A stretch of DNA of 63,443 nt from Deltaproteobacteria bacterium (GTDB taxonomy: Bacteria; Desulfobacterota; JADFVX01): assembly GCA_029860075.1 (NCBI GenBank), contig JAOUBX010000018.1, positions 1 through 63,443 on the forward strand. The letters run 5' to 3'. Below, one piece after another: positions 43,317-52,834 of the stretch; position 1 is the stretch's first letter, and each line of letters begins with the position of its first letter. The translations under genes and the position numbers were made by a program. The notes below the pieces were generated by a model, which saw nothing but the letters and a program-made list of their open reading frames with translations, was not told the origin of the DNA and did not search any database.

Positions 43317-44024
43317 ATGAGTATATTCAACAGGCTCTTTAAAATAGGACAGTCAGAAGCTCATGCCGTTATGGACAAGTTTGAAGATCCTATCAAGATG
43401 ACGGAACAGGGGATCAGGGATTTAAAAAATGATTTGAAAGATGCATTGCAATCCCTGGCCCAGGTTAAATCTCTTGCCATTCGAACCCGGCGTGAGGTAA
43501 CGGATTCTAAAAAAGTTCTTGAAGATTACGAGCGAAAGGCAATGCTTCTTTTAACGCGTGGTAAAGAAGGTGCTCTTGAAATGTCTGAAGCTGAAAGACT
43601 GGCAACGGAGGCGCTGACGAAAAAAGAAGAAGTTTCCAGCCGGGCAGTAAGCCAGGAGCAAAACGCCAGGGAATACGAAGCAAAAGCGGCGCAATTGCAA
43701 TCAAATGTGGAAAAGCTAAAAACCACTATCAGTAAATACGAAAATGATCTCATAACCCTCAAAGCGAGGGCAAAGACGGCTTCTGCTACAAAAAAAATCA
43801 ATGAACAATTGGCAAAAGTAGATTCGTCGGGAACGATAGCAATGCTTGAAAAAATGAAGGCAAAGGTTGAGGAAGATGAATCTCTGGCTGAAGCTTACGG
43901 AGATATGGCAAGCATCGGCACGTCCATTGACAGTGAAATAGACAAAGCCCTTGATGCGCCTTCTCAGGTTGACAGCAGTGCTGCTACAAGGCTGGAATCG
44001 CTAAAAGCAAAAATGGGGATGTAA
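43317..44024 (+). CDS. PspA/IM30 family membrane-remodelling protein (YjfJ-like)
   Basis: 235 residues, almost all coiled coil. It begins MSIFNRLFKIGQSEAHAVMD and continues EDPIKMTEQGIRDLKNDLKD, matching PspA/Vipp1 proteins. They assemble ESCRT-III-like rods and rings on damaged inner membrane. GGAGGGAAG lies directly before the ATG, one base after the DUF2170 stop. This start drops 56 upstream codons that only overlap the DUF2170 gene. No pspF, pspB or pspC is nearby, so this is the YjfJ type rather than the classical phage-shock type. Confidence 0.93.
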   Translation: MSIFNRLFKIGQSEAHAVMDKFEDPIKMTEQGIRDLKNDLKDALQSLAQVKSLAIRTRREVTDSKKVLEDYERKAMLLLTRGKEGALEMSEAERLATEALTKKEEVSSRAVSQEQNAREYEAKAAQLQSNVEKLKTTISKYENDLITLKARAKTASATKKINEQLAKVDSSGTIAMLEKMKAKVEEDESLAEAYGDMASIGTSIDSEIDKALDAPSQVDSSAATRLESLKAKMGM

Positions 44025-44053
44025 AAACTCCAATATGAAAAAGGAGGTACTTA

Positions 44054-44635
44054 ATGGTTTTTGGTTTTTTTAAAAAAAATAAAAAAGAAGAAGAGGATAG
44101 CTCTTTAGTCTCCTCTGACCCTACAGTGCTGGATATCAAAAAAGGGTGGACCATCGATTTTTATGATTCTTTTATTCTCAAAGGATTTCCACTGGAAAAT
44201 TTTAATATCCTGGAAGAAGGTCCCTATGAGGTTGTGGGCGCCAATAAAACAACGTACACAACGGAATATACATTAAGAGGGGGCAAAGGGGATGCAATTT
44301 TGGAAGTTGAAAAAAAAGGGGGAAGGAATATTTTGTTAATTCAGACAGGTCTTGAGAGTTATCCCTCACTTTTGCCGGCTATGAGAAAGGCATGGAAAAG
44401 GGACTGTGATGAATTTGAATTTAAAGGAGTCAAATACTATCTCGTTGATAGTGGAGAAGAGGAAGATGATGGGGAGGAGTGTGATTACTGGGATTACTAT
44501 TCCGATCCCATTAATGATGGGAATAAACTTTTTATAGGTGTTCAGGATTATGGTGATCCCGGTGACGCGGAACTTGAGTTTTATGTCGGTTTTGAAATTC
44601 CGGAAAGGTCTGTTAAAGAGATAGTCCCGGCATAA
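44054..44635 (+). CDS. Acidic partner protein downstream of the PspA homologue (YjfK position; DUF4178/DUF2491-like)
   Basis: 193 residues. A short basic N-terminus (FGFFKKNKKEEE) is followed by a beta-rich acidic body with DIKKGWTIDFYD, PYEVVGANKTTYTTEYTL and LEVEKKGGRNILL. The tail has a strongly acidic patch (EEEDDGEECDYWDYY). It takes the place of YjfK (DUF2491) after YjfI-YjfJ, but its motifs look as much like DUF4178; I cannot decide. AAGGAGGT precedes the ATG. Last gene of the locus. Confidence 0.65.
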   Translation: MVFGFFKKNKKEEEDSSLVSSDPTVLDIKKGWTIDFYDSFILKGFPLENFNILEEGPYEVVGANKTTYTTEYTLRGGKGDAILEVEKKGGRNILLIQTGLESYPSLLPAMRKAWKRDCDEFEFKGVKYYLVDSGEEEDDGEECDYWDYYSDPINDGNKLFIGVQDYGDPGDAELEFYVGFEIPERSVKEIVPA

Positions 44636-44781
44636 ATAAAAAAGGCCATTTTGTTACTTTGAAATTGGAAAAGCAGAATGGAAAAAGGGGGTTAAAGCGC
44701 AGGTGAATTTGTATAAATAAACAGCAGGGAACTGGATGAGAGATGAAAGCAAAAAAGGCCTTGCTTTCTCGCTGCAATTTC

Positions 44782-47700
44782 CTAAGTCCGACAGACTCCC
44801 AGGTCCAGTTTTTTCCCTGATTTCAACATCTCAGTAATTTTTTTCCCCGGAAGTGGCCGGCTGAAGTAATAGCCTTGCATCTCGTCACAGTTGTGTTTGA
44901 GAAGGAAATCAAGGTGCTTCCCCGTTTCCACTCCTTCGGCAACGACCTTAAGGCCCAGGCTATGAGAAAGGGAAATGACGGCTTTTGTAATAGAGGCGTC
45001 ATTTTCATTGGTTGTTATATCACGAACGAATGATTGATCAATTTTCAATGCGTCAATTTTGAATTTTTTTAGATAGCTCAGTGATGAATAACCGGTGCCG
45101 AAGTCATCGATGTAAAGCTGTATGCCGAGACTGCTTAATTTTTTTATTTTTTTCATCATTTCATCGACATCATTCATGAGGATGCTTTCCGTGATTTCAA
45201 GGCCCAGCATGGATGGGGGCAGCCCTGTTTCTTCCAGTATGGAGATGACTGTTTCAACAATATCATTGAAGAGGAATTGGCGTCCTGACAGATTAACGGC
45301 TATATTCAGTGTGTTAAAACCGGCGTCCCGCCATTTTTTTGCCTGCTCGCAACTTTTACGCAAAATGGTCTCACCGAGGGGAACGATGAGGCCTGTTTCT
45401 TCGGCAATGGGAATAAAGTCGCCCGGTTCGATAAAACCGCCTGAAGTTTGTTGCCACCGGGCAAGGGCCTCCAGTCCGACAATGGTTCCATCAAACATAC
45501 TTATTTTGGGCTGGTAGTAGACAATGAACTCATCTCTGTCAAGGCCTCTTCTTATTTCATTTTCTACAGAAAGAAATTTAAGGGCGCTCAGGTTCATTTC
45601 TTCGGCATAGAGCCTTGAAGAGGCTCCCCCGGCTTCTTTGGCCCTTCGCATGGCCGCATTGGCGTTTATCATAAGTGTGTCAAGTTCATTGCCATCATCG
45701 GGATAGAGGGTAATGCCGATACTGGCAGATGCATGGAGATCAAGTTCGTCAATTTTGAAAGGTTCGGAAAAGGAGTTAAGAACCCGGTTGGCTACCCTGA
45801 CAGCATCATTCTGATTGCTGAAGGCTTCGAGGATGATGGCAAATTCGTCACCGGCAAAACGGGTGACCGTATCCGTTTCCCATAAGATGCTCTCAAGTCT
45901 TGCGGCAACACCCTGAAGCAGTTTATCGCCTGCCGGATAGCCGAGGCTTTCATTGATATTCTTGAAACGGTCGAGGCCCACGAACAAAAGGCAGACCATG
46001 TTTCCTTCATCGGAGGCGCGATTCAGGGCCTGGTTCAAGCGGTCCTTGAAGAGGACCATATTGGGCAGCCCCGTCAGTCCGTCATAGTTGTTTTTGTACT
46101 TTATCTGTTCTTCACTTCTCTTTAAATCCGTCAAATCATGGAATATGGAAACAAATTTCTTTATTTTGCCGTCACCATCTTTTATGGCCGAAATAGTTAA
46201 CTGCTCGGGATAGGCTTCGCCACTTTTCCGCCTGTTCCATATTTCTCCATGCCAATAGCCATCTTTAAGAAGGGTGTGCCACATATTTTTAAAAAATTCC
46301 TTGTCATGCCTGTCGGAACGAAGCATGTTGGGGTTTTTCCCGATGGCCTCTTCCGCCCTATAACCGGTAATGGAGGTAAAGGCCTTGTTAACAAGTTCTA
46401 TATTCCCTTTTTCATCGGTAACGAGAAGCCCTTCGATGGCGTTATCAAAAACTTCTGCGGCGAGTATAGACCTGTCCTGGTATATTTTGAATTCCGTCAG
46501 ATCCTGAACGGTACCCATCATGCAAAGCGGTTTTCCCTTATTATCCCGGCTTAATTCAGCCTGCTCCTGGACGATTTTTACCGCGCCATCCTTTAATAAA
46601 ATTCTGTGGTCTATACAGTAAGGTCGCTTGCCGGCCAGGGCTTCGTCAACGGCATCCAGGACACTCTTTCTGTCATCAGGGTGCACGCGCTCCAGGAAGG
46701 CCTCGTAGCTGGCGCCGAATTCGTTTTTATCCATTCCGAAGATGCGGTACGTTTCTTCCGACCATAGGAGTTTATTGGTTGTAATGTCCCACTCCCAGTG
46801 GCCGAGATGGGCTATCTTCTGGGCCTTGGAATGCCTTTCCTTGCTCTGGCGCAAGGCTTTCTCCGCTTCTTTAAGGGCTGTAATATCGTTTATGATGCCC
46901 GTAAACATTCTTGTTTTACCGATGTACATTTCACTGACCGTAATAAAGGCAGATAGAGTACTCCCGTCTTTTCTCACTGCCGGGGCTTCCCGTCCGATAC
47001 CGATAATCTTTTTTTCTCCACTATTAAGGTAGTTTTCAAGATAGGTGTTGTGTTCACTTTTGAAAGGTTCAGGCATGAGAATGGAAACATTGGATCCTAT
47101 CACTTCTCCCTCCTCGTAACCGAACATCTTTTCTGCGGCAGGGTTGAATGAAAGGATCGTTCCCTTGTCATCAATGGTGACGATACCGCTGACGGCCGTG
47201 TTGATAATGGATTCATTCCAGGCCCTGCTTTTTTGAAGCTCTTCTTCCGCCTTTTTTCTCTTCGTAATATCGCTGGATATCATGATGAGACTGGAAACCT
47301 TTTCCTTGTTATCTCTTATGGGGCCCAATTTGGCTGCCCACCATTTTTTATGGCCATTCTCATCCCTGGAGTCATATTCAAAGGCGCTCGTTTCTCCTTT
47401 TTTTGCCTCACTGAATGCAGATTGGAGCGCATCTTTGCAGTCAGGTGATGCAAGATCGATAAGGTCCATAAGGGTAAGGCGGGATTTATTGTTAATACTG
47501 TTTAGCTTGAGCCCGGTAGGGTTCATATACTCAACATTACCGGAAAGGTCCAGCTGGTATATGCAGTCAGAGGAGTTTTCGATCAAGCTGCGGAATTTTT
47601 CCTCGCTGCTGCGAAGCATGGTTTCCATTTCGTACTTGGAAAGGGCAATTTCAAGAGCGGTATAAAGCTGAATATCTTCAAAAGGTTTTAGCAGGTATCC

Positions 47701-47994
47701 GTAGGCGCCGACAGCTTTTGCCCTGTTGAGCGTTTCATCGTCTGCGTAGGCTGTTAAAAATATGATGGGAATATCGGATTTTAATCTTATTCGGCGAGCG
47801 GTGTCAATACCGTCAATCATCCCTTCCAGGTTGATGTCCATGAGGATGAGTTGAGGCTCGACTTCTTCTGCTCTGATTATTGCATCTTTACCTGATGACA
47901 GGACTGCGGTAACAGAGTATCCTTTATTTTCCAAACACTTTCGGATATATAATGCGGTGAGTCCCTCGTCTTCAACGATCATTATGCCAGCCAT
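44782..47994 (-). CDS. Receiver-multi-PAS-GGDEF-EAL cyclic di-GMP protein
   Basis: 1070 residues. Order: receiver (about 1-118, Asp in LILMDINLEG), four PAS/PAC units (about 130-250, 262-378, 392-505, 516-640), GGDEF (about 650-800) and EAL (about 820-1060). The cyclase motif reads AGDEF (RFAGDEFAII); the EAL motif is intact (GLEALARW) with NLSGRQF and DDFGTGYSSL. It may make and degrade cyclic di-GMP, or serve mainly as a phosphodiesterase, under control of a phosphorelay and PAS ligands. It is monocistronic. The PilB MshEN domain elsewhere in the window is a possible c-di-GMP reader. Confidence 0.95.
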   Translation of the reverse strand: MAGIMIVEDEGLTALYIRKCLENKGYSVTAVLSSGKDAIIRAEEVEPQLILMDINLEGMIDGIDTARRIRLKSDIPIIFLTAYADDETLNRAKAVGAYGYLLKPFEDIQLYTALEIALSKYEMETMLRSSEEKFRSLIENSSDCIYQLDLSGNVEYMNPTGLKLNSINNKSRLTLMDLIDLASPDCKDALQSAFSEAKKGETSAFEYDSRDENGHKKWWAAKLGPIRDNKEKVSSLIMISSDITKRKKAEEELQKSRAWNESIINTAVSGIVTIDDKGTILSFNPAAEKMFGYEEGEVIGSNVSILMPEPFKSEHNTYLENYLNSGEKKIIGIGREAPAVRKDGSTLSAFITVSEMYIGKTRMFTGIINDITALKEAEKALRQSKERHSKAQKIAHLGHWEWDITTNKLLWSEETYRIFGMDKNEFGASYEAFLERVHPDDRKSVLDAVDEALAGKRPYCIDHRILLKDGAVKIVQEQAELSRDNKGKPLCMMGTVQDLTEFKIYQDRSILAAEVFDNAIEGLLVTDEKGNIELVNKAFTSITGYRAEEAIGKNPNMLRSDRHDKEFFKNMWHTLLKDGYWHGEIWNRRKSGEAYPEQLTISAIKDGDGKIKKFVSIFHDLTDLKRSEEQIKYKNNYDGLTGLPNMVLFKDRLNQALNRASDEGNMVCLLFVGLDRFKNINESLGYPAGDKLLQGVAARLESILWETDTVTRFAGDEFAIILEAFSNQNDAVRVANRVLNSFSEPFKIDELDLHASASIGITLYPDDGNELDTLMINANAAMRRAKEAGGASSRLYAEEMNLSALKFLSVENEIRRGLDRDEFIVYYQPKISMFDGTIVGLEALARWQQTSGGFIEPGDFIPIAEETGLIVPLGETILRKSCEQAKKWRDAGFNTLNIAVNLSGRQFLFNDIVETVISILEETGLPPSMLGLEITESILMNDVDEMMKKIKKLSSLGIQLYIDDFGTGYSSLSYLKKFKIDALKIDQSFVRDITTNENDASITKAVISLSHSLGLKVVAEGVETGKHLDFLLKHNCDEMQGYYFSRPLPGKKITEMLKSGKKLDLGVCRT

Positions 47995-48441
47995 AAACTG
48001 CCCTTCTTTTCCCGGTAACCCTTAACGCTATGACTCATTTCAATCTTTGACCATTTTAATACGATGCACTGCTGACAAAAAGGGTTCCAGTTAAATCAAT
48101 GAAATTACATATAAAAGCCCCCACCTTTTTAAATAACTAAAATTTTTTGTAAGGAGAAATGTTGCATTCTCCAGGACAATGGTCTGCCCTTAAAAGTGTG
48201 AGATTACAAAATAATCATTAATTTGTAAAACAATACTTTTAAAAAGGTTTAATTTTCCGGGTTAGCTCTTTTGCAGCCGCGCCACTTTGAAACATTGAAA
48301 ATCAAAAAGCGGTATTTAACCGAAGAGACTGGACCCGGTTAAATTAAGATGGTAAAGTAACGGTTTTTTGGCTGTCTTTTAGATGCCGGTCACAAGTTAT
48401 TAGCGGTTTCCTCATATATTAGCTATGGAGTTAAAGCGCAG
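47995..48441. other. Intergenic region, no gene seen
   Basis: 447 bp between divergent genes (the GGDEF-EAL gene and the 273-residue membrane protein), so it must contain both promoters. I find no convincing promoter pair, small gene or repeat. The short GTTAAAGCGCAGATGAAT at 48430-48447 nearly matches 44691-44708, which may be chance. Confidence 0.5.
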
Positions 48442-49263
48442 ATGAATAAATTATTGACAAAAGAGAGTAAACCGGAAAGGACATACCTTGAAGCCGGGGT
48501 TATCCCTGACGGTAAAAGGGCTATGGCCCTCCTTGCAATGGTTGCCTTCGGTCTCTGGCTTGACCGCTTTTCACCGCTTTGGGGGCAGGTTGCGGCCGGT
48601 TTTCTCTTCTGGGGATTATTTATCTCTATTTATCACCGTATGCCCGCAGAAAGCAGGGGCTTGTTAATGAGCTGCCTCATTATCGCTACATTGGGAGAGA
48701 TATTCTGCTCTCTTGTCTGGCAGCTCTACGATTACAGGCTTTACAATATTCCTCACTATGTTCCCCCGGGCCATGTGCTTGTTTTTCTCCTGGGAAGTGC
48801 TCTTGCTTCCCGAATTTCGCCTAAAGTCGTATGGATTGTTCCTCTTCTGACGGCGCCTTACGTCATTGCAGGCTATGTAATGGGATTCGATGAATTTGGA
48901 ATCATACTTTTCCTTATGTTTATGGCCTGCATGATTGCTGAAGACGATAAACGGCTTTATGCAACCATGTTCCTTGTCTGCCTGGCCCTTGAAATCTATG
49001 GAACGCTGCTTGGAAACTGGGTCTGGAAACCTGCCGTTCCTCTCTGGGGACTCAGCAACACAAACCCGCCGGTAGCGTCGGGCGCTTTCTATTGTGTGCT
49101 TGATTTCCTTATGCTTAGGGCCATGCTGGCTTCAAGGCCAGTTGCTGTCTTCTTTGCAGATATAATAAATAAGGCAGGAAAGAGGATAAGAGAGATATTC
49201 CGCCCGGAAGAAACCTTTCCGGCCAATTATGAACTTGCCGCAGAAGAGTATGAGGATCGTTAG
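48442..49263 (+). CDS. Polytopic membrane protein of unknown function
   Basis: 273 residues, about seven membrane helices between 28 and 235, then a cytoplasmic tail. Conserved-looking loops: YRLYNIPHYVPPGHVLVF and GNWVWKPAVPLWGLSNTNPP. No family recognised. It is followed 14 bases later by the alpha/beta hydrolase gene on the same strand, so the two could be one unit. Confidence 0.65.
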   Translation: MNKLLTKESKPERTYLEAGVIPDGKRAMALLAMVAFGLWLDRFSPLWGQVAAGFLFWGLFISIYHRMPAESRGLLMSCLIIATLGEIFCSLVWQLYDYRLYNIPHYVPPGHVLVFLLGSALASRISPKVVWIVPLLTAPYVIAGYVMGFDEFGIILFLMFMACMIAEDDKRLYATMFLVCLALEIYGTLLGNWVWKPAVPLWGLSNTNPPVASGAFYCVLDFLMLRAMLASRPVAVFFADIINKAGKRIREIFRPEETFPANYELAAEEYEDR

Positions 49264-49277
49264 TTTTTTTTAGCCTT

Positions 49278-50099
49278 ATGATTGCCGCTATTAATAACTT
49301 CAATATGGCCTATGAAGACGAGGGAGAGGGGAGGGCCATCGTTCTTATCCACGGTTTCCCGCTTTGCCGGAAGATGTGGAAGGCACAGGCTGACTTTCTC
49401 GTTGATCATGGATACAGGGTAGTTACTCCTGATCTAAGAGGTTTTGGAGAAAGTGAAGCCCCTGCCGGTGGTTATGGCATGTTTCAACTGGCTTCCGATG
49501 TGGCGGCCCTTCTCGATTTTCTCGAAATTGACAGCGCCGTTGTCGGCGGCATGTCTATGGGAGGCTATGTTCTTCACTCTCTTCTCGACCATTTCCCGGA
49601 AAAGGTTGCCGCTGCCATATTCATTGTGACGCGAAGTGTGGGTGATTCCCCGGAAGGAAAGAAAGTGCGAACATCCTTTGCCAGGAGCGCTGTCAATGGT
49701 GATGTTAAAGCCGTAGCCGACTATTTTGAACCTGCGCTTTTTTGTGCCCGTACATTAGAAGAAAACCCTCAACGGGTCCGTATGGTCAGAAAATGGATGG
49801 AGAACACGTCACCACTTTCAATGGCCGGCGCCCTTATCGGGATGAGAGAGAGAAAAGATTACCTTTCACAATTGAGGACTTTTAATGTTCCATCGCTGGT
49901 TATCGGTGGGGAACTCGATAGCTGCATATCTCCCGATCATGCAAGAGAGACGGCAAAGGGCCTCCCGGAGGTAGACCTGGAGATTATTTCAGGTGTGGGT
50001 CATATGGCTAATATGGAAGCGCCCGAGGCTTTTAATGATGCTCTGCTTCAGTTTCTCAACAGGATTGAAGGCATACGGGGAACCCCTAAAATAATATGA
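49278..50099 (+). CDS. Alpha/beta-fold hydrolase
   Basis: 273 residues. Oxyanion region LIHGFPLCRKMW, nucleophile elbow GGMSMGGY with Ser93, acid Asp in GGELDSCISP, and catalytic His in GVGHMANME. It belongs to the broad esterase/3-oxoadipate enol-lactonase-like group; the substrate is unknown. It overlaps the open frame of the next gene only by four bases of an unused upstream extension. Confidence 0.9.
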   Translation: MIAAINNFNMAYEDEGEGRAIVLIHGFPLCRKMWKAQADFLVDHGYRVVTPDLRGFGESEAPAGGYGMFQLASDVAALLDFLEIDSAVVGGMSMGGYVLHSLLDHFPEKVAAAIFIVTRSVGDSPEGKKVRTSFARSAVNGDVKAVADYFEPALFCARTLEENPQRVRMVRKWMENTSPLSMAGALIGMRERKDYLSQLRTFNVPSLVIGGELDSCISPDHARETAKGLPEVDLEIISGVGHMANMEAPEAFNDALLQFLNRIEGIRGTPKII

Positions 50100-50110
50100 G
50101 GAGTTTTGTA

Positions 50111-50605
50111 ATGAGAAAAATATTAGCGCTTATTATACTGATCTTCCCGGTTGCTGTTTGGGCTGAAAGTAAAGATGCCATCGATATCAGGGATGAAATG
50201 ACGATGAGAGAGTTTACCGGGGCAGGCCTTGATAAACTGAGCCCCGGAGAGATTGAGGCGCTCAATAAGTGGCTTGGCGCCTTTGTCTCCGGGACATCGG
50301 CAAAAGGTGATGAAGGGGAAGAAGAGGCCCGAGAAGAGGCCGGAGAAGAGCCAAAAAAGAATAAAAAGAGCTTTTGGGGATCGCTCTTTAGCGGAGCTAA
50401 ATATAAGATTTACAAGATTGAGAAGGTAGAATCGGATCATCATTTCAGGATTAATAAGAATCCCTATACCTCTACCAGTGTCTGCCCCGGCTATGCAACA
50501 GGGGATGAAGTTATCTTTACGGAAGGCAGGGCCGACGGAATGTGTGACAATGCAGAATTTTCAAGGCCGGACGGAAGGGATTCCTGTGAAGTTTTTTGCC
50601 GTTAG
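50111..50605 (+). CDS. Exported protein of unknown function
   Basis: 164 residues. A signal peptide ends at VWA (about 17). Mature protein: DEMTMREFTGAGLDKLSPGE, a Glu/Lys-rich linker (EEEAREEAGEEPKKNKK), then a domain with four cysteines (VCPGYATGD, MCDNAEFS, SCEVFCR) likely forming disulfides. The LSPGEIEALNKWL segment recurs in periplasmic proteins near such domains. GAGGAG before the ATG at 50111 decides the start. It may be co-transcribed with the hydrolase. Confidence 0.7.
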   Translation: MRKILALIILIFPVAVWAESKDAIDIRDEMTMREFTGAGLDKLSPGEIEALNKWLGAFVSGTSAKGDEGEEEAREEAGEEPKKNKKSFWGSLFSGAKYKIYKIEKVESDHHFRINKNPYTSTSVCPGYATGDEVIFTEGRADGMCDNAEFSRPDGRDSCEVFCR

Positions 50606-50650
50606 AATTTTTTCCCATAATAGTAAGACTCAATTTGCAGGGTAAACACT

Positions 50651-51019
50651 ATGTATAAATTATGGCTGCTGTCGTCAGCTCTCTTTGGACTTTTGACTGT
50701 TGCTCTCGGCGCCTTTGGCGCCCATGCCCTTAAGGATGTTCTTGAGGCTTACGGGAAATCGATCTATGAAAAGGCGGTTCATTACCAGATGTTTCATGCC
50801 CTGGCCCTTATGGGTGTAGGCCTTTTGCAGAAAAATTTTGAAGAGATCAATTTTTCTCCCGCAGGGTGGGCCTTTTTGGCAGGGGTTATCCTTTTTTCAG
50901 GCAGTCTCTATCTTCTTGCCGTCACTCAAATCAGATGGCTTGGCGCCATCACACCCATCGGTGGGACAGCGTTTATAATCGGCTGGGCATGGCTCATTTA
51001 TCTGCTGTCAAAGATCTGA
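50651..51019 (+). CDS. DUF423 membrane protein (YgdD-like)
   Basis: 122 residues, four membrane helices. DUF423 hallmarks: GAFGAHALKDVLEAYG at the start, then YQMFHALALMGVGLL, a GVILFSGSLYLLA helix and ITPIGGTAFIIGWAWL. Function unknown. Normal length. Likely terminator 240 bases downstream. Confidence 0.93.
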   Translation: MYKLWLLSSALFGLLTVALGAFGAHALKDVLEAYGKSIYEKAVHYQMFHALALMGVGLLQKNFEEINFSPAGWAFLAGVILFSGSLYLLAVTQIRWLGAITPIGGTAFIIGWAWLIYLLSKI

Positions 51020-51406
51020 GACAAAAAAATAGTATAAATCCTGTTTCACAGGAAAAGCAGCTCAAGCTGAACCTGTTGCCTTTACGCTTACATGCACTAA
51101 ATGTGTTTGCCCCTGTTAGACTGCATTTGTTCCGGCATTGATTTCATTAATGCCCCTTCTCTCAGGTCTGACGGCAGTGAAATGTTTTTTGTTGATGTGA
51201 AAATTAATTCGAGCGGCGGCACGCCACATCTGGATGCACAACCCCGTTATGTGAAGAAAAAGAGCCCTTAAAGAGGGGCTTTGGGTTTTTTCCTATAGCC
51301 AATCAAGGCTTTTCCCCTCAATATTTTTTTCAATATCTGCTATACTGAGACAGTTACAACCTTTTTCTATAAATAGAGAGAAGCTCCGGGAAATCAGCAA
51401 AGTTAC
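51020..51406. other. Intergenic region after the DUF423 gene
   Basis: 387 bp. It holds the hairpin at 51258-51292 and the promoter region of the M48 protease gene. No small gene is convincing. Confidence 0.5.
51258..51292 (+). terminator. Likely intrinsic terminator
   Basis: AAAGAGCCC and GGGGCTTT form an imperfect stem with a bulge and an A-rich loop, followed by TGGG and six T. It is placed to end transcription from the DUF423 gene. Confidence 0.5.
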
Positions 51407-52822
51407 GTGAAAATAGCGTCTAAATTATTTATTATTCTTCTATTCATTTCAGGGTGTGCGACTCGAAGCATTCCTCATGAAGATTCCTATAGCAGAACTT
51501 ATAGGGAGCCCCCTCCTCCCGAGGAGATTATCAGAAGGGACCCCATGAAGGAGCTTGGCAGGGAGTTTCTCCTGGAAGCGAAAAAAGAGTTGGAATTTGT
51601 GACGGACCTGGAAATCGTTTCAATGGTTAACAGTGTTGGGAAAGAGCTTGTTGCCGCTGCGGGAAGTGACCCCGACTATTATAATTTTTTTGTTATAAGA
51701 GAAAACAGGATTAATGCCTTTGCCGTTCCGGGAGGCTATATTTTTGTTTATGACGGGCTCATAAAAAACCTCAACAGCATAGAAGGTCTGGCCGGTGTGC
51801 TTGCTCATGAAATTGCTCATGTAGAGAGAAACCATCACTTCAAGGATGCAAGGAAAGTTGCGCTGGCGGATATTGCGACCATTGCCGGGATTATTTTAGG
51901 CGGTCTTGCCGGGGGAAGCCAGCCGGAGGCTTCAATTGCCATTGCAGAGGCGTCGAATATATCCTATAAGCTCAAGCTCAGCAGAGAGCATGAAGAAGAT
52001 GCCGACCTCTTTGCATTGCGCTATCTTCGTAAAAGCCGGTATCATCCCTCGGGATTGTCCGATTTTTTTAAAAAATTATCTCATCAGGAGAGGCTCTATT
52101 CTACTGATGTAATACCTACTTACCTTTCCACCCATCCCGGTGTTATCGAACGTCAGGTAATCGTTGAAGCGCTTATAAAAGACCTCCCTGCTCCGGAAAA
52201 GGCGGTAAAGAGGGGTAAGTGGGACTGGGAAAAAATAAGAACCATGATCAAAGGTGTTTATAACGATGGCTTTGATATGCAGGGAACTTATGATCAACGG
52301 CCTGATGACAGGAAGTATTTTTTAAAGGGTATCTATGCCTTCAGCGCCAATGATTATAAACGCGCTATTGAAAACCTTGAAAAAGCGATAGAAATAAATC
52401 CCTATGACGCTCAATATTACGCCCACCTTTCGAGTGTCTATATGCAGGCACAGAAAAAAGAGAAAGCCAGGGAAGTAGCCTTAAAATGTATAAGTCTTTC
52501 GCGATCTTACTCTGCACCCTTCATCGTGCTTGGCATCGACGCAAAGGAGAGTTCACAGCATCTTTCCGCCGAAGAATACCTGACGGAAGCATTAAAGTTA
52601 AGTCCCAATAATTCCTTTGTTTATTATCATCTGGCGGGCGTTTATCATGACCTTGGCCGGCCTGACCTGAGCCGCTACAACCTGGCTGAATATTATCGGC
52701 TTAATATTGATCCCGAGAATGCTGTCAGGCAGTTAATGATGGCGCTGGAAGAGCCTCATGGTGATGAATTCGGAGCGATGGTCAGAAAAAAAATAGACAG
52801 GTTAAGAAGAGAAGGCATGTAG
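51407..52822 (+). CDS. M48 family metalloprotease lipoprotein with TPR repeats (BepA-like)
   Basis: 471 residues. Lipoprotein signal with ISGC (Cys17). The M48 protease domain has zinc motif HEIAH (134-138) and the third ligand in EHEEDADLFAL. The last ~200 residues hold about three TPR units (YAFSANDYKRAIENLEKAIE and later repeats). This is the architecture of BepA/YfgC, which degrades or assists stalled outer-membrane proteins in the periplasm. Start is GTG with a weak ribosome site. The DUF924 gene follows within 12 bases. Confidence 0.92.
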   Translation: MKIASKLFIILLFISGCATRSIPHEDSYSRTYREPPPPEEIIRRDPMKELGREFLLEAKKELEFVTDLEIVSMVNSVGKELVAAAGSDPDYYNFFVIRENRINAFAVPGGYIFVYDGLIKNLNSIEGLAGVLAHEIAHVERNHHFKDARKVALADIATIAGIILGGLAGGSQPEASIAIAEASNISYKLKLSREHEEDADLFALRYLRKSRYHPSGLSDFFKKLSHQERLYSTDVIPTYLSTHPGVIERQVIVEALIKDLPAPEKAVKRGKWDWEKIRTMIKGVYNDGFDMQGTYDQRPDDRKYFLKGIYAFSANDYKRAIENLEKAIEINPYDAQYYAHLSSVYMQAQKKEKAREVALKCISLSRSYSAPFIVLGIDAKESSQHLSAEEYLTEALKLSPNNSFVYYHLAGVYHDLGRPDLSRYNLAEYYRLNIDPENAVRQLMMALEEPHGDEFGAMVRKKIDRLRREGM

Positions 52823-52834
52823 GAGGAGAACAGC

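Noticed and set aside
44745..44768. Hairpin GAAAGCAA / TTGCTTTC between the YjfK-position gene and the GGDEF-EAL gene
   Set aside because: The stem is short, the loop is A-rich and no T run follows on either strand; too weak to call a terminator.
44691..48447. Near-identical 18-mers GTTAAAGCGCAG(G/A)TGAAT at 44691 and 48430
   Set aside because: One mismatch over 18 bases is expected about once or twice by chance in a window this size, and the flanks do not match.
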